Positions 22,401-34,000 of a stretch of 64,000 bases of DNA are shown piece by piece; position 1 is the first letter of the stretch, and each line of letters begins with the position of its first letter. The position numbers and the translations under genes are program-made. The stretch comes from Aplectana chamaeleonis (taxonomy: Eukaryota > Nematoda > Chromadorea > Rhabditida > Cosmocercidae), in the NCBI GenBank assembly GCA_029168955.1, contig JAPDOI010000040.1, forward strand, positions 2,158,501 to 2,222,500, in the 5' to 3' direction. Below the pieces are notes generated by a model. That model saw only the letters and a program-made list of their open reading frames with translations. It was not told the origin of the DNA and did no database searches.

Positions 22401-24365
22401 TGGCGCACTTCTAGATGCGTCCCGCATCCACTCCCCGGCGCTCGGCGCACTTCTAGTTGGGTCCCGCACACGTTTCCCGGCGCTTGGCGCACTTCTACTT
22501 GGGTCCTGCACACGTTCCCCGGCGCTTGGCGCACTTCTAGATCTGTCCTGCACGCGTGCTTCGGTGCTTAACGCACTTCTAGTTGGGTCCCGCACACGTT
22601 CCCCCGGCGTTCAGCACAGTTCTAGTCGGGTCCCGCATACGTTGCCCGGCGCTTGGCGCACTTCTGTTTGGGTCCCGCACACGTTTCCCAGGCGCTTGGC
22701 GCACTTATAGCTGTGTTCCGCACATGCTCCTGGCGCTCGGCGCACTTCTAGTTGGGTCCCGCACACGTTTCCCGTCGCTTGGCGCACTTCTACTTGGGTT
22801 CTGCACACGTTCCCAGGCGCTTGGCGCACTTCTAGATGCGTCCCGCATCCACTCCCCGGCGCTCGGCGCACTTCTAGTTGGGTCCCGCACACGTTTCCCG
22901 GCGCTCAGCACAGTTCTAGTTGGGTCCCGCATACGTTGCCCAGCGCTTGGTGCACTTCTACTTGGGTCCTGCACACGTTCCCCGGCGCTTCGCGCACTTC
23001 TGTTTGTGTCCCGCACACGTGTCCCGTCGCCTGTCGCACCTCTACTTGGGTCCTGCACACGTTCCCCGGCGCTTGGCGCACTTCTAGATGTGTCCTGCAC
23101 GCGTTCTTCGGTGCTTAACGCACTTTTAGTTGAGTCTCGCACACGTTCCCCGGCGCTTGGCGCACTTCCACTTGGGTCCTGCACACGTTCCCCGGCGCTT
23201 GGCGCACTTCTACTTGGGTTCTGCACACGTTCCGAGGCGCTTGGCGCACTTATATTTGGGTCCTGCACACGTTCCCCGGCACTTGGCGCACTTCTACTTG
23301 GGTTCTGCACACGTTCCCCGGCGCTCGGCGCACTTCTAGTTGGGTCCCGCACACGTTCTTCGGCGCTTGACGCACTTTTAGTTGGGTCTCGCACACGTTT
23401 CCCGTCGCTTGGCGCACTTCTACTTGGGTACTGCACACGTTCAACGGCGCTTGGCGCACTTCTAGAAGTGTCCTGCACGCGTTCTTCGGCGCTTGACGCA
23501 CTTTTAGTTGGGTCTCGCACACGTTTCCCGTCGCTTGGCGCACTTCTACTTGGGTCCTGCACACGTTCCCCGGCGCTTGGCGCACTTCTAGATGTGTCCT
23601 GCACGCGTTCTTCGGTGCTTAACGCACTTTTAGTTGAGTCTCGCACACGTTCCCCGGCGCTTGGCGCACTTCCACTTGGGTCCTGCACACGTTCCCCGGC
23701 GCTTGGCGCACTTCTACTTGGGTTCTGCACACGTTCCGAGGCGCTTGGCGCACTTATATTTGGGTCCTGCGTTCCCGGCATGGCGCACTTCGTACTTGGG
23801 TTCTGCACACGTTCCGAGGCGCTTGGCGCACTTATATTTGGGTCCTGGAAACACTGCCCTCCGGCGCTCAGCACAATTTCTAGTTGGGTCCCGCATACCT
23901 TGCCCAGCGCTTGGCGCACTTCTACTGGGTCCTGCACACGTTCCCCGGCGCTTGGCGCACTTCTACTTGGGTCCCGCACACGTTTCCCGTCGCTTGGCGC
24001 ACTTCTACTTGGGTACTGCACACGTTCAACGGCGCTTGGCGCACTTCTAAGTGTCCTGCACGCGTTCTTCGGCGCTTGACGCACTTTTAGTTGGGCCTCG
24101 CACACGTTTCTCGTCGCTTGGCGCACTTCTACTTGAGTGATGCACACGTTCCTCGGCGCTTGGCGCACTTCTAGATGTGTCCTGCACGCGTTCTTCGGCG
24201 CTTGGCGCACTTCTACTTGGGTCCTGCACGTTCCCCGGCGCTTGGCGCACTTCTATGGGCCCTGCACACCTTCCCCGGCGCTTGGCGCACTTCTTCTTGG
24301 GTCCTGCACGTTCCCCGGCGCTTGGCGCACTTCTACTTGGGTGTTGCACACGTTCCCGAAGCTTC
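16400..24365 (-). repeat. 42-bp minisatellite, right arm (~190 units) with higher-order duplications
   Basis: Same 42-bp unit as 6600-8390, read on the minus strand. Typical plus-strand words are GGCGCTTGGCGCACTTCTAC and TTGGGTCCCGCACACGTT. A rare variant starting GTCGCGAACA occurs at 17021, 19281 and 20956, revealing blocks of 2260 and 1675 bp copied as units. Open frames up to about 500 codons run on both strands over the same bases (22583-24079 plus, 22705-24210 minus), which shows they reflect stop-poor repeats, not genes. Confidence 0.95.
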
Positions 24366-24530
24366 GCGCAATTCTAGATGCGTCCGCAATAAGCGGTGTG
24401 TATACGGTTCCTGATGGACGAGAAGCAGACCTACCCTAACGCTTGCAATCAATTCACTCTTATCACAATACCACTCCATTTCTCTCGATTGCCCAACCAT
24501 GTTTCTTATCATTCAAAGCTTCACTGGACT

Positions 24531-24613
<83 letters not shown>

Positions 24614-24752
24614 AGACACACATTTTAAAATTCACAATTTTTCCATATCTCGAGAACCACAAAGCGGATTTTTCTGAAACTTTGGCAGTGTTAAAAACCT
24701 TTACTGCTCTACATTTTGTGAAAATGCCAAGTTCGGAACTATCTTCCCAAAA
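24365..24752 (-). repeat. Outer arm of giant foldback, right copy
   Basis: Mirror of 6262-6600. Its microsatellite is expanded to roughly 35-40 CA dinucleotides (24533-24606), versus a short TG run on the left. Confidence 0.85.
24533..24625 (+). repeat. (CA)n microsatellite
   Basis: An almost uninterrupted CA run from 24533 to 24606 followed by CTCACACAGACACACA. The homologous left-arm position has an interrupted TG tract of about 30 bases. Confidence 0.95.
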
Positions 24753-25028
24753 CCGGAGATTCTGTAACGAGGGGTTTGCGCAGAAGCAATCCTTTTTCCA
24801 AATCAGGTGCCCGCTTCGCGCGCACCACGATTTCGCAATAGAGTTTGGGTCAAGGAATGTCTACGACAATTGTTTGATCAGTACGAGAATTTATCCTTTT
24901 TTTGAAACAGTCTTCGTAATCCTCTTTGGGAAAAATTTAGTCCGAAAACACGGCAAACCAAGTTGAGAGCACAAATGATATATATTATCAAATATACGCA
25001 TATCTGACTAATTTCAAAGAGAACATAC

Positions 25029-28000
25029 TTCCGCTTTTCTTCCTCATCTAACAGATATTCTTCTGGTGGATTGTATGACTCTGCATGTATAGGGAGAGGC
25101 ATCTAAATAAGCTGTTTTACGAAACTGCGTGAAAAAAACATATATAGTTTTATGTACAGGCCATAAAACGGCCAAAGTCTCACCGTCGACTGCGTACCAC
25201 GCGCTGCGCGATAGCACGTGCGTCGGAAGCAGACGAGTTTTAACCGCCGCGCGCGACGAGTTTCGGCCGCCGCGCGTCGAGGCAGAAAACGTTGCGCGGC
25301 GGCCGGAACTCGTCGCGCGGCGGCAAAACTCGTCTGCTTCCGACGCGCGTGCGGTCGCGCAGCGCGTGGTACGCAGTCGACGGTGAGACTTTGGCCGTTT
25401 TACCTGCCTATCGGAAAGCGAAATTCCGGCCAGTAGTCGCAAATACGTCTGCTGACTCAGACAACTCTTCTGGGATTCCGGTATGCTATTTAATGCTTCA
25501 TTCGATAATTTTCTTACCAGTTCTGGTCTATCATGTCTGAATTTTGAGCCCACTCACGGGCGCAATGTCCTGGATTTGATCTTATGCAATGACCTCACTT
25601 TAATTACTGATTGGGAGGTTCAGCCAAATTTCTCTACAAGCGACCACTGTAGCATAGCCTTTGAAATCGCATGTCAACCTGATGTTCCCAAAACAGCTCG
25701 TAATTTTGATTTTCGCAGAGCCAATTGGGACCAAGTAAATCTCTGGTTGATAGGAACAAACTGGGATGAACTCTTTTGCACGTGCCGCAATATAAACGAG
25801 GTGTATGATGCCTTCATTTCCTATGTCCACCTTGTAATAGAGAAATGTGTTCCACTTCGGAAACATGGCCCTAAGACCATAAACCTTCCACCGCACCTGC
25901 AACGCTTGGCCGCTAAAAAGCACTTCCTCTGGCGTGACCGCTTTCAGCCTGGTGGGCGCGTTGCCTTCAGCAAATGTGCTAGGGATTTTGGAAAAGGATG
26001 CAAACGATTCGCCAAAAACCGCGAAAACGCCTTATTTGCTCGGGAAATCGAAAAAACTTCTTCAAGTACATGAATGCAAAGATGAAAACGCGTAAGGGTA
26101 TCACATCTTTAAAAGATGAAGAGGGCGAAGTCATTATCGATGATCAGCAAAAATGCGAAATGTACGCGGAATATTTCTCCAAGGTATTTACTCATGACAA
26201 CGGTGCGCCCCCCTATTCTCCTCCCGATGTTCCCAGAAATTGTGCTCCGTCCCTATCAGCTGCGAGGTTGTAATGGGTGCCATAAAAAAGCTCAATGACA
26301 AGATTTCGCTCACCCCCGACTCGGTGCCCTCGTACTTCATCAAAAGGGCTGCTAACGGGTTATGTTACCCTCTCTCGTGCATATTCAAACATAGTCTTGC
26401 TCTTGGAACGCTTCCGTCCGCATGGAATACTGCGATTGTAACCCCGCTTCTGAAAAAGGCACCAGCTGTTCAGGTCTCGAACTATCGGCCCATCAGTTTA
26501 ACCTCATCAGTATGCAAAGTTCTCGAAATCATTATCAAAGATTGTGTTCTATCCCATCTCGTGTCGAATGACCTTCTCAGCGCGGCACAATATGGTTCTC
26601 TGTCTGGTAGATCAACGCTATCTCAGCTGGTATCCTCGTTCCACGACTGGTTATCGACTGTGAACGGAAGCTACCAAACTGATGTTGTGTACATAGACTA
26701 TGCTAAAGCTTTTGATACAGTCAGTCAGCCAAAGCTACTTCCGAAACTTGAAGGCTACGGCATTTCTGGTGACATCTTAAAATGTTTCAATTCCTTTCTG
26801 ACACCTCGTGACTTCATAGTCAAAATTGGCGGCTTTTGTTCTCATCCTTGCCCAATCGTCAGCGTTGTTCCCCAGGGTAGCGTTCTGGGTCCTCTGCTCT
26901 TCCTCATTTATGTGAACGACATTTCTGACGGATTGTCGAGTACATGCAAGCTTTTTGCTGATGATCTGAAGATATATCGTCCCCTTCGCAACCCCGCCAT
27001 CGATTTTCATGAGCTTCAGCGCGATCTGAACCGGCTTGCAAATGGGTCCAAACTATGGCAGCTAAAAATATCTGAAGAAAAATCCAGCTTGTTCCATATC
27101 AATTTCCAACATGAGTGCTTTTTGCGCCTAAATGATGTTCTGCTTCCTGTACGCGAGACTGTCAGTGATCTTGGTGTGCTTATTAGCACCGATCTTAAGT
27201 GGGACTCCACTGCAAGGAAATCTCTAAGAAAGCTTCTCGAGTGGCAAATTGCATCCTGAGATCTCTGCAACACCCATGTCTCGAACATTACAGGAAAGCA
27301 TACATTTTCAACTGCCGACCGCTCTTGGAATACTGTACGCAGGTCAGGTCACCATCTTCTGTCGAAGATGATGAAGTAATTGAAAATGTGCAAAGGCGGT
27401 ACTCAAAATGCGTTTTTGTCAAAGTATTTCCTACGCGAGAAGTACCAGACTATACGACTAGGCTTGAAATGTTGGGGATCGAAACCCTAAGATATCGGCG
27501 AACCGAGTTCGATTTACACTTATGTTATAAAATCGTTAACGGTCTTTGCGACATCCCATTTGAGAGTGTTTTCGTGTTCACCAGCCGCTGTACTCGCTCC
27601 CGCCAGCACGCTTTTCAGCTCGCACGTAGATTTACGTCGAAGTCCAACGTGCTGCATTCCTTTGCATTTAGAGTCATCCCAGTTTGGAACAAATTACCTT
27701 CAGAGATCGTTGAGGCCGCGCAGTTTCCGATTTTCAAAAGCAGGCTATCCCATTTCAACCTCAGGTCATTGCATGGGGTCGATGGCCGTGCTTTCTGCTA
27801 AAGCTTTAAATTCAGGGTGCTCTTATTCGTACGAGTGTTTTCTTTGCCTACATTTTGTTTGCCTGCATGTCCATGCTGTCTTGTTTAAACCTATCTCACA
27901 TACATTTTGTATGTTTCTTTGTCACCAGATAAAGCTATTGAACTGACTTGAAACTCAAAAACCTTCCTACGAAACTACAATATAACCTCAACTATATCAT

Positions 28001-31000
28001 ATGCAGATTTAGCATTTGCATTGAAAGAAGCCCCCCCCAGCCCCCCCACCCCAAGGGCGTGACCAGTTCGAATTTCTCGCGATCTTCTTAGACCCCCCTC
28101 CCCCCGGGAGCGTGAATTGGCCTGTGTTTTTTGTATAATTCAATGAAGAGGAATATTTTATGCAATATGAAAAGCATAATCAATTTTCGTAAGAAAACTG
28201 ATCCTAAACAATGCATATCCCAAACGAGTATGGTCCACTTGGTCCCTCCGGCGGAGCACAGACCCCCTGCCCCTGGCCTCCGCAGCTCAGACCCCAACCT
28301 AAACCCCTTCACAGTTCAGACCTCCCTGTGGAGCTCCACACCCCGCGCCGGATCCTGAACACATCTCATAGTCCAAGGCAGGAAATCCAAGGCAGGAAAA
28401 CATTTAACCCCATTTGAGTATTGATTGTCTCATTCAAGTCGGGTTTTCAATGGTTTACTTTGCTCGAAGGCAGATAAGCAGAAGGGGCGGAGCGTGCGCT
28501 GCCCATTCAAGTTTATGACCGTATGAGGTTATTCCGGTTTTTTTACCCGTTTTTGGCACTGTTGTTGCGATGAGCACCAGTTCTTTCGAATCGCGTTGAA
28601 AACTCAGAGACGGTCTTATCGTCTCCACCAACGCATAGCTAGATGCCTCACACGGAAACCAGAGATGCCCAGGGTTTCGGAGGCATCTAGTCTAATTTGA
28701 CACAGAATTTACGTAAATTACGGAAAGTTTAGCCTCAGTGGGCGAAATTTTAGCAACAGCGCCCGCATATTCTACGTATATTCTCGCTACAGCACCCGTA
28801 TATCACGCGCTTATTCTCGTTACAGCACTCGGTCGAGCGCCCCGCCCAGGCTTGATCCCTACGAGAAAGGGGTTCCCCTCTGCGAACGACGGCATCGCCG
28901 CTTGTACCACACGGCCCGCAGCATCCCAGCAACCAAAATTATTCCTAGCAAGGTCTTCCAGAGAGCGACACGGGGTAACCCTCCACGACCGCCCACAGAG
29001 TGTCAAGTTATTCGTGGGTTGACTGGGCCAACACTGTTTGAACGGCATCCCTGCGTTCCGCGTAGCCAGCGCGGGTTTGAAATTGCATATAAACAGGCTG
29101 TCGCTAAACCCGTAGATTCTCGCTCCAAATTTATAGCGAAAATTTACAGGTTTAGCGACAAACAGATCAATGTTTCCTTGTTCCTACGTAGAATACACGC
29201 AGAATTTGGACCCATGTAGCCTCGACACAAGAATATGCGAGTTTTAGCTATCGTAGCCAAAACCCGGAATTTACCGCTACATGGAATGGGGCGGCGTTTC
29301 AGGCCGCGCCCTCGCAGACATCTAGCTAAACGTTGGCAGAGGTGTACATTACTTTCATCTCAAATTTCTCGTCTTCCTCAAGATTCTCTTAGATGATATA
29401 CTGAGGATATGGAGGAGTCCACAAGAGAAAATCACTAAATTTTCAATTTTAGGACAATTAACGGAATCAATAGCATTTAAGTCTTGAAAATGTACCTTGG
29501 GAGCAGGCATATGCATTCGCATGCGCGCCAATTCAGACTTCGTCTTATTATCCATTGAATCTTCAGCTGCCCATAGATCATACACCTTAGATATACCACT
29601 AATGACCACTGATCAACAGGACATTTCCAATGAGGTCTTTTAAAACTAACCTTTTTCTCCTCCTTTTGCTTCGGCCCTTTCGCCCAACCCATTTTAATGG
29701 CATGCACCATGCGACTCACCATGCGCATTTCTTCTTTTGAAGGAATGAATCGCGCCTTTGGCTCTGGTCTAAAAGCATACAGCTATGGTAATCATAGGGA
29801 CGGAGCGAAGTCAACAGTAGACCAGAAAAAAAAGCTGATTTTACGAATAAAACACGAGAAAATGGATTTTTACATGATTGGCTGGACACTTACAGCTACC
29901 GTAGCATTTCATATACTTTGCGGATGAAAATTTTACGGAGGTTACCATGCCCACCAAATTATGAAACAATCTAATGCCGAGATCATACATCCTGCAATCA
30001 GCGACAGCGCTTATTAGGCGTATCGACTTCCATTCAATATTGATGGTATGCGCTGTTTCGCGCCGCTTGTCGCTGGGGGTATGATCCCGGCCTAAGGCCC
30101 CCGTGCTGCCGAGATGTCGTACGTTCGTGCCGTGGCAGTGTGGAGGAAAGAAGACCACCTCCGTGCAAACCGACGTCAATCCCTCCGCGGAGAGGGTTTT
30201 TGTCATGGGAGAGGTGCTGGCTGGCCGCAGCTCTCCTGAAGATCTTACTGCAAAGAGCCGGCGTCGAGAGGAACCCAGGACCCGCGAAGGAGAAGTACCC
30301 ATGTGCCACATGCGACAGAGGTGTGAATTGGGAGGGAACCAGCGTCCAATGTTTTGGATGCGAAAGGTGAGTGCACTTCTCTTGTTCGGGTCTCAGCTCT
30401 GTGAGGCACCACGATTCTTCCTTTCGTTGTATTGTGTGCTCCGCCTCCAGTAACTCAAATTCCTCATCTACCAACCGCCCCCTCTCTATTGTACATATCA
30501 ATCTCAACGGCCTTCGCGCCAAGCTTTCTGAATTATCTCTCTTTGCCCGTACTCATCACCCGGATGTTATCATGGTTCAGGAAACCAAACTCTCTCCCTC
30601 TGCTACCTCTCGACATCCAAACATCCCGGGCTATACTGCTTATCATACTCCTAGGTCATCTCAGGGAGGCGGAGTCTCTACTTTTGTTCTGTCGTCTCTT
30701 CCCTCTCACATCATTCCAAACACTCCAGTGGATGGCACTCTCAGTACATCCCCATCCATCTACCTCTAAAAACTCCACTTTCTCTTTTCAATATATACAT
30801 TCCTCCTCCTACATCCTGTCCACCAACCTACAACCCTATCCCTCTACTCAAGCAGCTGTATGACTGCTCTCTATCTCCCTCAATTGTCTTTGCGGGTGAC
30901 TTCAATGCTCACACGTTCTGCTCATCGCTTGACTCTGATGCTAGAGGAAATGACGTCGAAGAATGGGCGGAGGAGTGCGATCTGGTTATCCTTAACGATG

Positions 31001-34000
31001 ACCAGCCCACTCGTCTCCCTGCCTACGGCCGATCTTCCAGCCCAGACATCTCCCTTGTCTCTTCTAATCTCTCTAATGCCTGCTCTTGGTCTACATCCAC
31101 AACTCTTTCCAGTGATCACATTCCGGTCTTTGTCAATATCGATCTCTCTAACTCTCTTGCTCCCTATACAGGTGTTCGTCATCGTTCTTATCTCAATTTA
31201 GGCCTTGCAGACTGGAGCCTGTTCAGGAGGTTGCACTCCGCCAAGCGGCCGAATATCCGTGGAATGGCAATGTACACCAGAAGGAGCGCCACTTCTCTGA
31301 TGCCATCCGGAAGGCGATGAAAGCTGCGATCCCTGAAGGTCGTGTCAAGACCTTCTTTCCCAATGTCACCAGGAGACACTGCAGAAGATAAGGACAAGGG
31401 ACGCAAAGAGCTGCTGATCATCTTGACCCAGACATTACCGAGCTGGATAATGAGATCAGGATGGACCTTGATAGGCACAAGAAAGAATCTTGGGAAAAGT
31501 TCACTGAGAAGATGAACTTCAGGAGTGATGCTGCAGCAACGTGGAAGGCTTTGAAAAGGATCTCCGGAAAGTTCACCTCCGCCAACAAATCCACGATTGA
31601 ATTTGACGGTGGAGTCCTTAAGTCTGGAAAAGAGGCCGCAAATGCTCTTGGGAAGCATTTTTTCATCACTAAAACCAAAAGAGAGAAGCAGAATAGAATA
31701 ACTGTTCGGGAACTCTGTAAATTGCCACTCATGGCTGAAGATGATGCAGTCACGCCCGCTCAGGTCGAGAAGGTTATCAAGGAAATGAGTAACTCGAAGG
31801 CAGTAGGGCCAGATGGTTTGAGCCCAGCAGTTCTAAAGAGACTGCCAAGTGAACTACTACCCCTGCTCGCTGACGTCATTAATACATCGTTTCGCACCTG
31901 TACATTACCTCAAGATTGGAAAGTAGCACGCGTCATCCCATTGCCGAAGCCGGGTAAATCACCATCCACGGCAAAAGGTTACAGGCCAATCAGTCTTCTC
32001 TCACCTATTGCCAAAGTTGCGGAAAAATTGGCTGTGGAGGAGCTTCCGAACACAATAGCAAACAAAAGCATCAACATGGTTTCCGTAAGCTACATTCCAC
32101 CACTACGGCCCTGCTGGAAATTGTGAGCTATGTTTTGGACGGCTTCAATGCCATGAAACCTCAGCGAACCGTAGGTGTAGTCATCGAATCTAACGAAGGC
32201 TTTTGACACTGTAAACTTGGGCATTTTGTCGGAGAGCCTGTTAAAGATCTACCATTCCGCCCTGGCAGAAGCGGTGGATATGCATTCACCAAAGGACGTC
32301 GGGCAACCGTGTGCTTTATTCAAGGGCACGTCTCCAATAGCATCCCAATCGCCGCCGGCGTACCTCAAGGAGGAGTTTTATCGCCTGCTCTTTTTAGTCT
32401 GTATATTGAAGATCTACCCGTTCCATCCCAAGACATCAAGGTCGTTGCATATGCGGATGATATTGCTATACTATGCCGGGATCGCGACATAAATGTAGCT
32501 GCCAGTAAAGATCAATGACTACTTGATCGAGTTGAAATGTTTTCTCGATAGCAAGATGCTTACGGTCTCTGCCGCTAAATCATCCGTCACAGTCTTTTCC
32601 GCTGTTCCTGCGGAACTGGGTGCTCATCCCATGGTGAAATGGGACGAAACTCGCCTGCCGGCCGCCCACGATTCCCTAAACTGCTTGCTCCGGAATCGTG
32701 TTGGACCCTTCGCTGAGGTTTCATAAGAACACTGAGCAGAAGCAAGCTGCAGTAGAAAACAAGACTTAGCGTCCTTCGTGCTCTCGGCGGGAGAAGATGT
32801 CCTGGGGATGCAGTAAAGAAACGATCCTGACCACGTACAAGGCCATCATGCAGCCCGCCCTGGAGTATGCTGCACCAGTCTGGCAGCATATCGTGTCGGA
32901 CACATCCTGGTCCAAGCTGCAGCGCATCCAAAATGGAGCATTACCCGAATCGCAACAGGCAAGCTCGCATCCTGCCAGTTAAGGACCACTGCCAACTCCA
33001 CGCACAACAGCTGTACATAAACATTCTGGAAGCAGCCAAATCATCCGTCTTGAAGAGTATTAGACCCCCGTGAGAGAGAGAGTATAAAGAAAGCCGTTTG
33101 CTGATGCTCCCACGAGAATCAATATACGAGAGATGGACTAACGCACAACAAGAACGCCTCCGTCTCTTACGTGCTGAGCATGCCCAATTCGTCAAGGATC
33201 CACTTATGCAAGACCGCCGTAAACTCCATTCTCGGAGTCGTGCCGCCTGAGGTCAGCGAAACCGAGATGGAACTCGTTAAAACGTGCCAGGTGCACCCTT
33301 GCCTCATTGCGCTGCGGGCACTCCCCCATGCTTATATCTTATTTACATAAGATCGATAGCAGCAGACCTGACGAGTGCCCGGATTGTGGTAATAAAGGGC
33401 ATACTACTGCGCACCTTTTCCAACTGCCCGATGAGACCGACATCGTTAACAACAGTAGATCTGTGGACGAATCCGACGCTTGTGGCTCAGTTCACTCAGT
33501 CTATGACAGGACCCTCTCTGTGGCTGCAGAAGAAGAAGAAGAAGGCCCCCGTCATAGTCGGTGGATCTACTGAGTCCCACCGGGTCGATACCCGCATCGA
33601 ATTCGTAGAAGACGGGTGCAAAAAATCAACCCGCTGAGTCCGACTGCGACCGTCTGATGCCCACCGCAATCCCACCGGTCGATACTGATATTTCTAATGC
33701 GTACAAGGGCGAACGAAATGCACCGACTGAGGTCCACCGAAATCGTCCTCACCCCGCCCGGTCGATATAGGAGTTCCTCACGTGATTTGGGTGCATTTTT
33801 TCGGCCGACTGCGACATGCCGAGTCAGGCGCATCTCGACTCTCGTCGTCTGCGCTCTTCCCCACCTGCTGCTGATACGGAAATCGGGTTCAGACATGTTG
33901 AAAACAAGAAAAATCAGCCACCAAACACGTTCCGATTCACAGCTGAGGTGATAACCGTCACTATCAATTGCGTGTTTCGCAGAGGAGTTAGTTTGGCGCT

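Larger units (their letters stand above)
6262..24752. mobile_element. Giant foldback (inverted-repeat) structure with minisatellite arms, ~18.5 kb
   Basis: Reading inward from each end, the same modules appear in inverted orientation. Outer segment: 6262-6600 left, 24365-24752 right, over 90% matching by eye. 42-bp minisatellite: 6600-8390 left, 16400-24365 right. Linker: 8390-8579 left, 16165-16400 right. ~700-bp palindrome: 8579-9275 left, 15455-16165 right. The centre (9276-15454) is not inverted on itself and holds smaller hairpins. There is no frame resembling a transposase, so it would be nonautonomous. The design recalls Drosophila FB/Galileo elements, whose long terminal repeats contain tandem arrays (family knowledge). 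Alternatives are an inverted segmental duplication or mis-assembly; the unequal arms argue against a simple assembly fold-back. Confidence 0.8.
25430..27955 (+). mobile_element. 5'-truncated non-LTR retrotransposon A (CR1/jockey group), in BOP1 intron
   Basis: This copy carries the C-terminal part of an APE-type endonuclease, a full reverse transcriptase and a 3' end (TCACCAGATAAAGCTATTGA) without poly(A). The 5' part is missing. A second, shorter 3' piece with the same end lies inverted at 59450-59696 and has an (ATTGA)n-like tail. It is antisense to BOP1, between exons at 25102 and 29496. Confidence 0.88.
30105..33575 (+). mobile_element. Non-LTR retrotransposon B (PHD-APE-RT with 2A-like leader), degenerate
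   Basis: Starts near GAGATGTCGTACGTTCG (a 5' end shared with copies at 58895 and 59697) and runs to a GAAGAAGAAGAAG-rich 3' end at about 33545. In order: 2A-like peptide (30215-30283), PHD finger (30290-30440), APE endonuclease (30480-31130), reverse transcriptase (31460-32520) and a C-terminal [15 protein letters not shown] zinc motif (33375-33420). Many stops and frameshifts. Inserted in the BOP1 intron between exons at 29768 and 34075, antisense to the gene. Related pieces: 41480-42445 (minus), 58895-59440 and 59697-59935. Confidence 0.9.

Noticed and set aside
22583..24210. Overlapping ~500-codon frames on both strands of the minisatellite
   Set aside because: They share the same bases on opposite strands, follow a 42-bp repeat, contain no initiation or splice context, and unit-to-unit changes are freely nonsynonymous.
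16400..24365. Giant inverted repeat as a pure assembly artefact
   Set aside because: Arms differ in array length, variant order and microsatellite length, and the linkers differ by substitutions; a read-through hairpin artefact would give identical arms. Not fully excluded.
24499..24966. 155-codon plus-strand frame with a His-Thr run
   Set aside because: The run is the CA microsatellite and the remainder is the foldback outer arm.
25483..27801. Host gene with reverse transcriptase-like protein
   Set aside because: Endonuclease and reverse transcriptase motifs, frameshifts, a 3' end shared with a truncated inverted copy, and an intronic antisense position mark a dead retrotransposon.
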